A stretch of DNA of 64,000 nt from positions 1 to 64,000 of the forward strand of contig NZ_CP034347.1 in NCBI RefSeq assembly GCF_009762325.1. The letters run 5' to 3'. Source of the DNA: Roseovarius faecimaris (GTDB taxonomy: Bacteria; Pseudomonadota; Alphaproteobacteria; Rhodobacterales; Rhodobacteraceae). This document shows positions 25,101 to 33,012 of the stretch, piece after piece. The notes beneath the pieces are model-generated. The model saw only the letters and a list, made by a program, of their open reading frames with translations. It was not told where the DNA came from and searched no databases. Positions within the stretch are counted from its first letter, which is position 1. Each line of letters begins with the position of its first letter. Both the position numbers and the translations under genes were made by a program.

Positions 25101-28100
25101 CTCAGCGATCTGAGCTTCACCGATGATTTCGACGCGATGCTGAGCGGGGCCGTCATGACCGGTGTGACCGGCAACAGCTGTGGCGGCACGGCCAATGGGG
25201 CCGGGACCGGGTTTCTTGCCTTCAGCGGCGGCAGCGTGGCCGCCGGGGCGAGCTGTGTGCTGAATGTGGGGGTGCGGGTGCCGCTTGGCACGGCAGGGGG
25301 CAGTTATCCCAATACCAGCTCGGCGCTGAGTTCGCAGGGTCTTACCCTGGCGCCCGCGGCCACGGCCAGCCTGGTGGTAAACCCGGTCTTCGCGCCGGGC
25401 TTTGCCAAGGTCTTTACCCCGGATGCGCTGCGCCAGGGCGAAGTGAGCCGGATGCGCTTTACCATCGACAATGCCGCCAACGGGATCGCGGCGGTGGATC
25501 TGGCCTTTACCGATGTCTTCCCGGCCGGGCTTGAAGTGGCCGACCCGGCCAATCGCAACAACAGCTGTGGCGGCACCGTCACCGCCCTGCCCGGAGCGAC
25601 GGATCTGAGCCTGACGGGCGGCACGGTGGGCGCGGGCGCCAGCTGTGTCATCGAGGTGGATGTTCTGGCTGCGGGCTCCGGGCCGCTTGTCAACACCACC
25701 AGTGCGCTGACCTCGGCCAACCTGCCCACGGCGCCGGCGGCCAGCGCGACGCTGACCAGCACGGCGGCGGGGGCGCCTGTGTTCACCAAGGCCTTTGCGC
25801 CGGATACGCTGGACCAGGGCGAGATCACCACGATGAGCTTTACCGTCGACAACAGCGCCAATGCGCTTGCGGCGGCGGATCTGGCCTTTACCGACCCGTT
25901 CCCGGCCGGGCTTGAAGTGGCCGATCCGGCCAATCTCAGCAATGGCTGCGGCGGCACGTTCACCGCCGTGCCCGGGGCGGCGGATGTGAGCCTGACAGGC
26001 GGGTCGGCCCCGGCCGATGGCACCTGTCTGATCGAAGTGGATGTGCGCGCCACTGCTGCCGGCCCGTCGATCACCAATACCACCAGCGTGCTGTCCTCGA
26101 GTTTGCCCGATGCGGCCCCGGCCAGTGCGACGCTTAACATCACCGCCGCGGCGGTGCCCGGCTTTGCCAAGGTCTTTGCCCCGGATGTGATCAGCCAGGG
26201 CGAGATCAGCACCCTGAGCTTTACCATCGACAATGCGGCGAATGCGATCGAGGCGACGGGGCTTGCCTTTGACGATCCGCTGCCCGCGGGCCTGGTGGTG
26301 GCCAGCCCCGCCGCGGTGTCCAACAGTTGCGGCGGGACGGTGACGGCCACGCCCGGCACGGCCAGCCTGAGCCTGGCCTCGGGCGAGGTGGCCGCCGGGG
26401 CCAGCTGTACGATCAGCGTGGGCATCCAGGGCCTGGTCGCCGGGGCGTTCGACAATGTCACCAGCCCGCTCAGCACCTCGCTGGGCGATGCGGCGGCGGC
26501 GAGCGACCGGCTGACGGTCAATGCCCTGCCGCTGACGGCGAGCATGAGCTTCGCGCCCGGCACGATCGAGCAGTTCAACACGTCGGTGCTGAGCTATACG
26601 CTGACCAACGCGGCCCAGATCGCGGCCGGCGATGTCACCCTGACGGATACGCTGCCCGCGGATGTGACCCTCGCCAGCCCGGCCAGCCCGGCCAATAGCT
26701 GTGGCGGCAGCCTGAGTGCCGCAGATGGCGGCAGTTCGGTGTCGCTGACCGGCGGCACGGTGGCGGCAGGGGGCTCCTGCACGGTTTCGGTGACGGTGAT
26801 CTCGGGCGTGGTGGGCGACTATCCCAACAGCACCGAGACGGTGAGCTCCTCGCTTGGCACCTCGGCCGCGGCCAGCGCCACGCTGACGGTCGAGCGGGCC
26901 ACCACCGGCACGCTGACCATCGTGCAGAACACCGATACCGACGGGGCCTATACGTTCAGCTCGGCCTCGGCGGGGCTGAATTTCACGATCAACACCGCGG
27001 GCGGCACCGGCAGCAGCGGGCCGCTGACGGTGCCGGTGGGCACGCATGTGGTGCTGCAATCCACGCCGGACGGGGTCGGCAACACCGCGATCACCTGTAG
27101 CGATGACGACAGTGTCGGACAGCCGCGGGAGCGCAGGCTGACGATCAATATCGACCCGCTGGAGGCGGTGACCTGTACCTTCACCTCGATCTCTTCGCGG
27201 CAGAAGACGGTGGACACGATCAACCGGTTCCTGACCAAACGGGCCGACCTGATCCTGTCGAGCGAGCCCAGCAATGCGCGCCGCTTCAACCGGCTCAAGC
27301 GCGGCGTGGGCGGGTCGACGCCGCTCAGCTTTGCCAATGGCGATCTGAATGCCTTCCTGCCGTTCACGGCGCAGATCTCGACCGCCTCGGACAGCTATAC
27401 GCTGTCCACCTCCTTCCTGCAGATGCGCGAAGCGGCGGCGTCCCTGGCGCTGGCCCATGGCGATCAGCGCGGCATCCGGCATATCCCGAACTACCGCTGG
27501 GATGCCTGGTTCGAGGCGCAGTACAAGGAGTTCAATGCCGGTCCCGATAGCGGGCATTTCGCCATCGCCTATTTCGGGGCGGATTACCTGCTGACGCCCG
27601 ATATCCTGGTCGGCGCGCTGGTGCAGGTCGACGACATGGATGACAGCTCGGCCGCGCTCAGCTCTTCGGTCAGCGGCACCGGCTGGATGGCCGGGCCCTA
27701 TGTGACCGCGCGGATCGGGCCGAACCTGTATTTCGACGGGCGCATCGCGGCGGGCACGTCGCAGAACGATATCAGCCCGTTCAACACCTACACGGATGAG
27801 TTCTCGACCGAGCGCTGGATGGCCATGGCCGGGATCACCGGCGAGTTCCAGCAGGGCAACTGGATGATCCAGCCCGGGGCCAGCCTGAGCTATTTCGAGG
27901 AAAAGCAGTTTTCCTATGTGGACAGTGTCGGCGTGGTGATCCCGAGCCAGGTCGTGTCGCTGGGGCAGATCAAGATCGGGCCGACCGTCTCGGGGCAGTT
28001 CCAGACCAGGGACGGGATGGATTACATGCCCTATGTCAGCCTCGATGCGATCTACAATTTCGGCGACACCAAGGGCGTGACCGTGACCAACCCCGATACG

Positions 28101-28274
28101 GCGGTGACCGATGGCTGGCGCGGACGGGTGCAGGCGGGGGTCGATTTCCGGCTCCGCAATGGCGCCAGCGTCAGCCTTGGCGGCTCCTATGACGGGATCG
28201 GGCGCGGCAGTCTGGATGTCTGGGGCGCGACCCTGAAGCTTGAGTTCCCGATCCAGAAGGCGACGGCGAAATAG
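22119..28274 (+). CDS. Giant repeat adhesin with C-terminal autotransporter beta-barrel
   Basis: 2051 residues, starting at ATG 22119 (AGGGG 7 nt upstream; ATG 22125 is also possible). Signal peptide ends AEA-Q. It then has about twelve repeats of ~110-150 residues, each beginning like FSKVFSPDTIGPGGTSTLIF, continuing with an (L/V)xFxDxLP motif, and holding one or two Cys around NSCGG and ASCT; these resemble DUF11-type Ig-like repeats. A distinct domain follows (TGTLTIVQNTDTDGAYTFS). From about residue 1770 to the end is an autotransporter-type barrel (WDAWFEAQYKEF, GPYVTARIGPNLYFDGRIA, SVSLGGSYDGIGRGSL). The likely role is cell-surface adhesion by type V secretion. The C-terminus ends KATAK rather than in an aromatic residue. 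Confidence 0.9.
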   Translation: MTMFLRAICAVFLGVCMLAMSKPAEAQSAVSFSKVFSPDTIGPGGTSTLIFTITNNTASPVTDLAFTDILPPAPGAMTISPAPNASTTCTDGVLSAPAGGTTISYSGGAVAGNASCTVSVNVTASTVGTYSNVSGNLSSSAGNSGSATDDLTVASDRPGFSKSFAPASIPLGGRSTLTYTIDNTANANQVFNLDFEHTLPGGVAVASPANASTTCGGGAISAPVGGSVISYGPVFSGNATVAAGASCTVSVDVTGTGVGVFDSVTGDLTSGTFPIQNSGAASATLEVTGGDQLQITKQFTDDPVAPGATATLEFTLQNNDRNFAATGVAFSDDLDAMLSGATFAGMATFNSCGGSGGGTGTFSYSGGTIAAGASCTIRIPVSIPGGAADGGYVNTTSTVTGTIDGAAASGVAASDTLFVESAIPALTKSFLTSSITAGQNTTIAFTITNPSATETMTDLSFTDNLSQFLSGATLTGVVAPGFCGGSSQAFGITSGGETLLFMTGGSLAPGGSCSFNAVISTPANTPGGIYPNTTSTITGTVGGAPVVGPAASDSLTVNGGVNLKLSKVFTNSPVNAGDTATLVFTIDNTEGAVDATGLAFSDDLDAMLSGAQAVSQSASGCSSLAPGPIPASAFSISNATVPAGGTCTITVGVSIPAGAATGDYLNTTSALTGDAGIGDEPAQATLRVLGADDQPVTLSKAFIGGPFLPGETATLRFTLTNPNATSDATGIFFTDDLDANLPGLAATGPLPAAPCGAGSSISGTNFLTFTGGEVAAGAPPCVFDVSVLIPAGAASGSYGNTTSSVTATVNGNATIGDPANAALVVEESQLEITKTFIDPVAKAGALAAMEITVTNPTGSVLTTATYTDDLNAMLPGTIAGGNGFVGCSGGVFVAGSGTSNLTVTISNLPAGQSCTHRFLVQPPSGAAPGSYTNTVSDLSGTVGGLAITGPTATASLQVIATDAPKFSKAFAGSVFPGEVASLSFTIDNSASAAALSDLSFTDDFDAMLSGAVMTGVTGNSCGGTANGAGTGFLAFSGGSVAAGASCVLNVGVRVPLGTAGGSYPNTSSALSSQGLTLAPAATASLVVNPVFAPGFAKVFTPDALRQGEVSRMRFTIDNAANGIAAVDLAFTDVFPAGLEVADPANRNNSCGGTVTALPGATDLSLTGGTVGAGASCVIEVDVLAAGSGPLVNTTSALTSANLPTAPAASATLTSTAAGAPVFTKAFAPDTLDQGEITTMSFTVDNSANALAAADLAFTDPFPAGLEVADPANLSNGCGGTFTAVPGAADVSLTGGSAPADGTCLIEVDVRATAAGPSITNTTSVLSSSLPDAAPASATLNITAAAVPGFAKVFAPDVISQGEISTLSFTIDNAANAIEATGLAFDDPLPAGLVVASPAAVSNSCGGTVTATPGTASLSLASGEVAAGASCTISVGIQGLVAGAFDNVTSPLSTSLGDAAAASDRLTVNALPLTASMSFAPGTIEQFNTSVLSYTLTNAAQIAAGDVTLTDTLPADVTLASPASPANSCGGSLSAADGGSSVSLTGGTVAAGGSCTVSVTVISGVVGDYPNSTETVSSSLGTSAAASATLTVERATTGTLTIVQNTDTDGAYTFSSASAGLNFTINTAGGTGSSGPLTVPVGTHVVLQSTPDGVGNTAITCSDDDSVGQPRERRLTINIDPLEAVTCTFTSISSRQKTVDTINRFLTKRADLILSSEPSNARRFNRLKRGVGGSTPLSFANGDLNAFLPFTAQISTASDSYTLSTSFLQMREAAASLALAHGDQRGIRHIPNYRWDAWFEAQYKEFNAGPDSGHFAIAYFGADYLLTPDILVGALVQVDDMDDSSAALSSSVSGTGWMAGPYVTARIGPNLYFDGRIAAGTSQNDISPFNTYTDEFSTERWMAMAGITGEFQQGNWMIQPGASLSYFEEKQFSYVDSVGVVIPSQVVSLGQIKIGPTVSGQFQTRDGMDYMPYVSLDAIYNFGDTKGVTVTNPDTAVTDGWRGRVQAGVDFRLRNGASVSLGGSYDGIGRGSLDVWGATLKLEFPIQKATAK

Positions 28275-28286
28275 CTCTGTAACCTT

Positions 28287-28310
28287 CCCCGTCCGCTCCT
28301 GCGGGCGGGG
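28287..28310 (+). terminator. Possible terminator after the autotransporter gene
   Basis: CCCCGTCCGC / GCGGGCGGGG pair with one mismatch around a four-base loop, 12 bases past the stop. No T-tract follows, so it may act only as a stabilising stem. Confidence 0.5.
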
Positions 28311-28388
28311 GATATCCTGGCCTTGCGGCGGCACTGCGGTGGCACGCGCGTAATCAATGTTATGTTAATCAGGCTGCCCGGCCCGAGG

Positions 28389-28625
28389 TCAGACGATGCG
28401 CAAATCGCTCGGTTTGGTCACGCAGACAATATCGTGGTTCTTGCCCCATCCGCCTTCGGAATATCCCTGTACCGTCAGCTCCGGGACGGTGGCGACCTGG
28501 TGCAGGACCCAGGCCGGGGTGGAAAAGGACACCCCGTAAGACCCTTCTGAGACCTTGGCCCCGGTTTTGGTCGAGATATGATTGATCATGCCTGTCGAAT
28601 ACGGAAGAAAGGCAAAGCCGCTCTC
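28389..28625 (-). pseudogene. 3' remnant of a SAM-dependent methyltransferase gene
   Basis: On the minus strand the last ~78 residues of a frame ending at 28389 read like real protein: GFAFLPYSTGMINHIS, VSEGSYGVSFSTPAWVLHQV, GYSEGGWGKNHDIVCVTKP. The closing GGWG.(H/Q)DI(V) pattern is typical of class I methyltransferases in polysaccharide clusters. Upstream of ~28625 the frame stops making sense because the sequence becomes the plus-strand repeat of the glycosyltransferase. The gene is therefore missing its 5' part and is taken to be non-functional. Confidence 0.6.
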
Positions 28626-31600
28626 TGCCATTTCCTGGCCCATGGCTGCGACGAGGGGCGCGATCCGTCGCCGGCGTTTTCGGTCCGCAAATATGTCGCG
28701 CAGAATCCAACGGTCGATTTCACGGCCCAAAACCCGTTCCTGCACTGGCTGACCCAGGGGCGCCCGGCCCTGGCGGAGACGGCCGAAGAGTATGTGCTTT
28801 GCTGGATGAAACGCTCCCGGGCGGAGTTCGAGCTGCTGCAGGAACATTTCGACGCCGCCTTCTATCTGGACCGGAACGAGGATGTGAAAGAGGCCGGGAT
28901 CGACCCGCTTTATCATTTCCTGGTCTATGGCTGGAAAGAGAGGCGCGATCCGTCGCCGGCGTTTTCGGTCCGCAATTATATCGCGCAGAATCCAACGGTC
29001 GATTTCAAGGCGGAAAACCCGTTCCTGCACTGGCTGAACCAGGGGCGCCCGGAGCTGACCGGCCCGGCAGAAGAGTATGTGCTGTGGTATCTGGAGCGCT
29101 CCCGGGCGGAGTTCGAGCTGTTGCAGGCGCATTTCGACGCCGCCTTCTATCTGGACCGGAACGAGGATGTGAAAGCGGCCGGGATCGACCCGTTCTATCA
29201 TTTCCTGGCCTATGGCTGGAAAGAGAACCGCGATCCGTCGCCGGAGTTTTCGGTCCGGTATTATCAGGCCAAGAATGCCGATCTTGCAGGTTCGGGGTGG
29301 AATCCGTTCGTGCATTGGGTCTTGCATGGGCAGGCCGAAGGCCGTGCCGGGATCCCGCGCCCGGGGGATGCGCAGACACAGGACCAGCCCGATCTGGAGA
29401 ACATCGACTGGAGCGTTATTCCGCAAACCGACATTGACGATATCTCGGAGCTTTTCGATGCCGGGTATTATCTGAAAACCTACCCCGAAGTGGCCGAGCA
29501 TGACATCGACCCGCGCGCGCATTACCTGCTTCTGGGCTGGCGGCTGGGCTATAATCCCTCCGACTGGTTTTCCACCAATTTCTACATGCACCGCTATATG
29601 GACATCAGAAGGGCAAGGGTGATCCCCTTCCTGCATTACTGTCGCCACGGCCGGCATGAAAACCGCGAGACCCGATCGCATATCGACATCAAGCGGGCGC
29701 ATTATCAGCCCAAGGTTTCGGTGATCGTGCCGAATTACAACCATGCGCCTTTTCTGCGCGACCGCCTGTCCTGTATTGCCGGGCAGAGCTATCGGAATAT
29801 CGAGCTGATCATTCTCGACGATCATTCCAGCGACAACAGCCGTGAGGTGATTACCGAGCTGGTGCGCGAGATGGAGCTGGACGCGCAGCTTGTCTTCAAC
29901 GACGCCAATGCCGGTAATGTCTTTCGCCAATGGGAGACAGGGGTCAGCCTGGCCACCGGCGAGCTGATCTGGATCTGCGAAAGCGACGATTTCTGCGAGC
30001 TGGATTTTCTGGAAAAGCTTGTCCCGGCCTTTCTGGACGATTCCGTGACCCTGGCGTTCGGGCGGATTCAGTTCGTCGACAAACAGGGCCGCTTCAAGGA
30101 GGGGCTGGACGGCTATCGCGAGGGCGCCGAGAGCGGGATCTGGTCGCGCAGGCTGACCCGGCCCGCGGCGGAATGGTTCAACGGCGGGTTCGGCGTGAAC
30201 AACGTGATTGCCAATGTGGGCGGCTGTGTCTTCCGCCGGGTCGCGCTGCCCGCGGCGGTCTGGGATCAGGCCAAGACCTACCGGATTTGCGGCGACTGGT
30301 TTTTATATCTGCATCTGGCGGGCATGGGCCAGATCACGTTCGAGCCCGAGGCCGTGTCCTATTTCCGCCAGCATGGCCGCAATACTTCGGTCAGCAATTT
30401 CACCAAGAAATACTATTACGACGAACATATACGTATCCTTGAGGCCGTGATCGCCCGCTGGGGGATTTCCGAGGCCACGCGCCGCAAGTTTCTCGACAAG
30501 CTGAAGATCCAGTACGAGCGCACCGCGTCGGACCGGCTTTTTGGCCCGTTCGAGGCGCTTTATGACTATGACGCCCTGTTGGCGGCCGAGCGGACAGAGC
30601 CGCATATCCAGTTTCATTTTCTGGGCTTTCAGCTGGGCGGCGGAGAGATTTTTCCGATCAACCTGGCCAATGCCCTGTTGGCCAAAGGGGTCAATATCTC
30701 CATGCTGGCGACCGACCTCATCAACATGAATGATGGTGTCAGGGCGCTGCTGGACCCCCGAATCCCCGTCTATTCCGGGCTTGAGCTGGCGATGCGCGGG
30801 CGGGCCGATTTTCTGGATGCGGCGGGCGTGTCGGTGATCCACAGCCATGTGGCGGCCAGTGACGCGCTTTTGGCCAATGCCGATATGGCGGATATCGAGC
30901 GCCCTTATGTTGTCACGCTGCATGGCTCTTATGTGGGGCTCGAAGAGGCGCCCAAGGCCATTGTCGACTGGATTTTGCGCAATGTGGATCACTGGGTGTA
31001 TCTCACCGGGCGCAATCTGGAGTTCTTCGAGCATCGCCCTGTCCCCTCCGGGGCCGTGTTCGAGAAACTGCCGAATGCCATGCCCCCCGACCCTGCCGCG
31101 CCGCGGTTCTCCCGCAAGAGCCTCGGGATCGGCAAGACGGATCTGGTCTTCGTTCTGGTGGGCCGCGCGGTGCCGGGCAAGGGGTGGCATATCGCCGTCG
31201 AGGCGTTCCGGCAGTTGCCGGCAAGGCTGAACGGGCGCAAGATCCACCTGCTGATGGTCGGTGATGGCGAGAGTGCCGCGCCGGCGCGCGCCCTGGCCGA
31301 GGGACAGCCCAACATCCATTTCGTCGGGTATCAGAAAGAGGTAAACGGCATCCTGCGCCTGTCTGACTGCATGATATTGCCAACGCGGTTCGAGGGGGAA
31401 TCCTATCCGCTTTGCCTGGTGCAGGCCCTGCAGGAGCATGTGCCGGTCATTGCCACGGATATCGGTGAGATCAGCCACATGATGCGGCATGAAGATCAGC
31501 TCTCCGGGCTTTTGCTGGACTATGTCGAGGAGGATGACGCCTTCGTCCGGTCCCTGTGCGCGGCGATCACGCAGATGGCCGATCCCGACAGGCGCGCGGG

Positions 31601-31751
31601 ATTTGCGCAAACGGCAAAGGCCTGTGCCCAACGCTATGATATGGCCCGCCTCGCCATGAACTATCTGCGGATCTATGACGAGGTTCTGGCGCGCCGCGCC
31701 TCGGACACGCACCCGGCGCGCCCGCAGGCGCTGGCGCATGAGGGGACGTGA
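28578..31751 (+). CDS. Bifunctional glycosyltransferase (repeats + GT2 + GT4), probably 5'-truncated
   Basis: Open for 1057 residues from ATG 28578, but the first ~16 residues are antisense to the methyltransferase remnant and no good ribosome site is present. The native start seems lost. From ~28627 come repeats of the type FDAAFYLDRNEDVK / YHFLxYGWKExRDPSPxFSVR, common at the N-terminus of large glycosyltransferases. Residues ~375-600 are GT2 (VSVIVPNYNHAPFL, DDHSSDNS, ICESDDF); ~680-1040 are GT4 (LGGGEIFPINLANALL, VGRAVPGKGWHIAVEAF, LPTRFEGESYPLCLVQAL). It probably adds two sugars to the surface polysaccharide. Ends 6 bases before a convergent gene. Confidence 0.85.
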   Translation: MIDHACRIRKKGKAALCHFLAHGCDEGRDPSPAFSVRKYVAQNPTVDFTAQNPFLHWLTQGRPALAETAEEYVLCWMKRSRAEFELLQEHFDAAFYLDRNEDVKEAGIDPLYHFLVYGWKERRDPSPAFSVRNYIAQNPTVDFKAENPFLHWLNQGRPELTGPAEEYVLWYLERSRAEFELLQAHFDAAFYLDRNEDVKAAGIDPFYHFLAYGWKENRDPSPEFSVRYYQAKNADLAGSGWNPFVHWVLHGQAEGRAGIPRPGDAQTQDQPDLENIDWSVIPQTDIDDISELFDAGYYLKTYPEVAEHDIDPRAHYLLLGWRLGYNPSDWFSTNFYMHRYMDIRRARVIPFLHYCRHGRHENRETRSHIDIKRAHYQPKVSVIVPNYNHAPFLRDRLSCIAGQSYRNIELIILDDHSSDNSREVITELVREMELDAQLVFNDANAGNVFRQWETGVSLATGELIWICESDDFCELDFLEKLVPAFLDDSVTLAFGRIQFVDKQGRFKEGLDGYREGAESGIWSRRLTRPAAEWFNGGFGVNNVIANVGGCVFRRVALPAAVWDQAKTYRICGDWFLYLHLAGMGQITFEPEAVSYFRQHGRNTSVSNFTKKYYYDEHIRILEAVIARWGISEATRRKFLDKLKIQYERTASDRLFGPFEALYDYDALLAAERTEPHIQFHFLGFQLGGGEIFPINLANALLAKGVNISMLATDLINMNDGVRALLDPRIPVYSGLELAMRGRADFLDAAGVSVIHSHVAASDALLANADMADIERPYVVTLHGSYVGLEEAPKAIVDWILRNVDHWVYLTGRNLEFFEHRPVPSGAVFEKLPNAMPPDPAAPRFSRKSLGIGKTDLVFVLVGRAVPGKGWHIAVEAFRQLPARLNGRKIHLLMVGDGESAAPARALAEGQPNIHFVGYQKEVNGILRLSDCMILPTRFEGESYPLCLVQALQEHVPVIATDIGEISHMMRHEDQLSGLLLDYVEEDDAFVRSLCAAITQMADPDRRAGFAQTAKACAQRYDMARLAMNYLRIYDEVLARRASDTHPARPQALAHEGT
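28627..29270 (+). repeat. 285-base tandem repeats inside the glycosyltransferase gene
   Basis: The string gatccgtcgccgg recurs at 28662, 28947 and 29232, exactly 285 bases (95 codons) apart, within long near-identical stretches. The first copy is incomplete at its 5' side. In-frame expansion or loss by recombination is expected. Confidence 0.85.
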
Positions 31752-31757
31752 CGCGGT

Positions 31758-32699
31758 CTAGAGCCTGCCCAGAACGGCACTGAGCCACAGCGCGGCGGTG
31801 CCGGGCAGGCTCTGGCGATAGAGGCGGAGCCTGCGCAAGGCCGCCAGCCGCCCAAGCACCCCCTGCTGACGCAGCGCCGCGAAGGCTTCCAGCGTGGCGC
31901 GGTTGCGGTCTGTCAGCATCCCGGCGGTGGCGCGCAGGGCGGCGATATTGATCTCGTTCCATTGCCGGAAATCGCCCCTGAGCAGCATCGCGATGCGTTT
32001 TGCCCTGGCGCGGGTGGTGTCATTGGCGCCGATCTGGTTGACCCCGTGCTGGCGATAGAGCAGCCCCGGGCGATCGTCATGCACCACCACGCCGCCTGCC
32101 CCGGTGATCAGCTGGTAGACCCACCAGTCATGCACCACCGGTTCGGGCGTGGTGGCGGCGGCGCGCCGGATCAGGGCGCTTGCGGCCGGGTTCAGCACGA
32201 TGGTGTTGCCCGAGGCGATATTCTGCACCAACGCATTCTCGAAGCCGGGCGGGTGCGGCCGCGGGGCCGACAGGCGCCGGCTGCGCAAGGCCTCATCGGT
32301 GATGAAGCTGCGGCTGCAATAGAGGGCGGGCGTGGCGTGATGCGGCGCCAGCATCGTGACCGCGCGCGACAGTTTTTCCGGCAGCCAGACGTCATCCTGA
32401 TCGGAAAACGCGAGGCCGCTGTCGGGCGGGGCATGGGCCGCCATGCTGCGGATCAGCTGCATGAAATTGGCCGTGCCCCCCTGCCCCGGCCCGCTCAGCA
32501 CCGTGGCGCGGGCCGTTTTCCGGGCGAACGCCCCGGCGATCCGGCGGCTGTCATCGGTGGAGCCGTCATCGCTGATCAGCAGGTGCCAGTTGTCATGATC
32601 CTGGGCGGCGATGCTGTCGAGCTGCGCGGGCAGATAGGCCTGCCCGTTATAGACAGCCATCAGGATGGTCACCGGGACGGTGTCTGCCTTATCCGGCAT
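31758..32699 (-). CDS. Family 2 glycosyltransferase, rhamnosyltransferase-like
   Basis: 314 residues from ATG 32699; the frame is open further upstream but that part does not look like protein. N-terminal GT2 fold: VTILMAVYNGQAYLPAQLDS, ISDDGSTDDS and the metal-binding FSDQDDVWLPEKL. The DQDDVW form is frequent in rhamnosyltransferases, which fits the rml genes nearby. C-terminal part is helical (GLLYRQHGVNQIGAN). Convergent with the large glycosyltransferase gene. Confidence 0.87.
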   Translation of the reverse strand: MPDKADTVPVTILMAVYNGQAYLPAQLDSIAAQDHDNWHLLISDDGSTDDSRRIAGAFARKTARATVLSGPGQGGTANFMQLIRSMAAHAPPDSGLAFSDQDDVWLPEKLSRAVTMLAPHHATPALYCSRSFITDEALRSRRLSAPRPHPPGFENALVQNIASGNTIVLNPAASALIRRAAATTPEPVVHDWWVYQLITGAGGVVVHDDRPGLLYRQHGVNQIGANDTTRARAKRIAMLLRGDFRQWNEINIAALRATAGMLTDRNRATLEAFAALRQQGVLGRLAALRRLRLYRQSLPGTAALWLSAVLGRL

Positions 32700-33012
32700 G
32701 TGCGGGCTCGGCGGTGGAGGCAGGGTTGGGATCGGGGCTGCGCATGGCGTCTCGGGGTCTGTTACCGCCTTGTGCCAAATTCGGACCCCCGGGACCAGCC
32801 CAAACCGGCCGGTCGGCCAGGAGTGCGGCACATGATCTGCTTGCTCAACCGGGCCCTGGCGCATATGAGGGTCAGGCCCGAAAACGCCTGCCCATACGCG
32901 CGAATATATCGGATGTATGGCCGCTTTCGGGGCGGATGGTGCTGGAATGGATTGGTATCCTGCGGCGACGAGCAGACCGACCAAGGTTTTAAGTAACGGA
33001 CACTCGAAGCAG
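32700..33012. other. Divergent intergenic region
   Basis: About 310 bases between two divergent glycosyltransferase genes. It must contain both promoters. No convincing -35/-10 pair, operator or small gene was found; the readable frames across it show no protein-like composition. Confidence 0.4.

Noticed and set aside
22119..26900. Tandem DNA repeats as a mobile or CRISPR structure
   Set aside because: These are diverged protein-domain repeats in one intact reading frame.
24933..28334. Minus-strand open frame of 1133 codons
   Set aside because: Antisense to the autotransporter gene. Long stop-free antisense frames are expected in repetitive high-GC coding DNA.
28626..29930. Upstream part of the 513-codon minus-strand frame
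   Set aside because: Only its last ~78 codons look like real protein; the rest is antisense to glycosyltransferase repeats.
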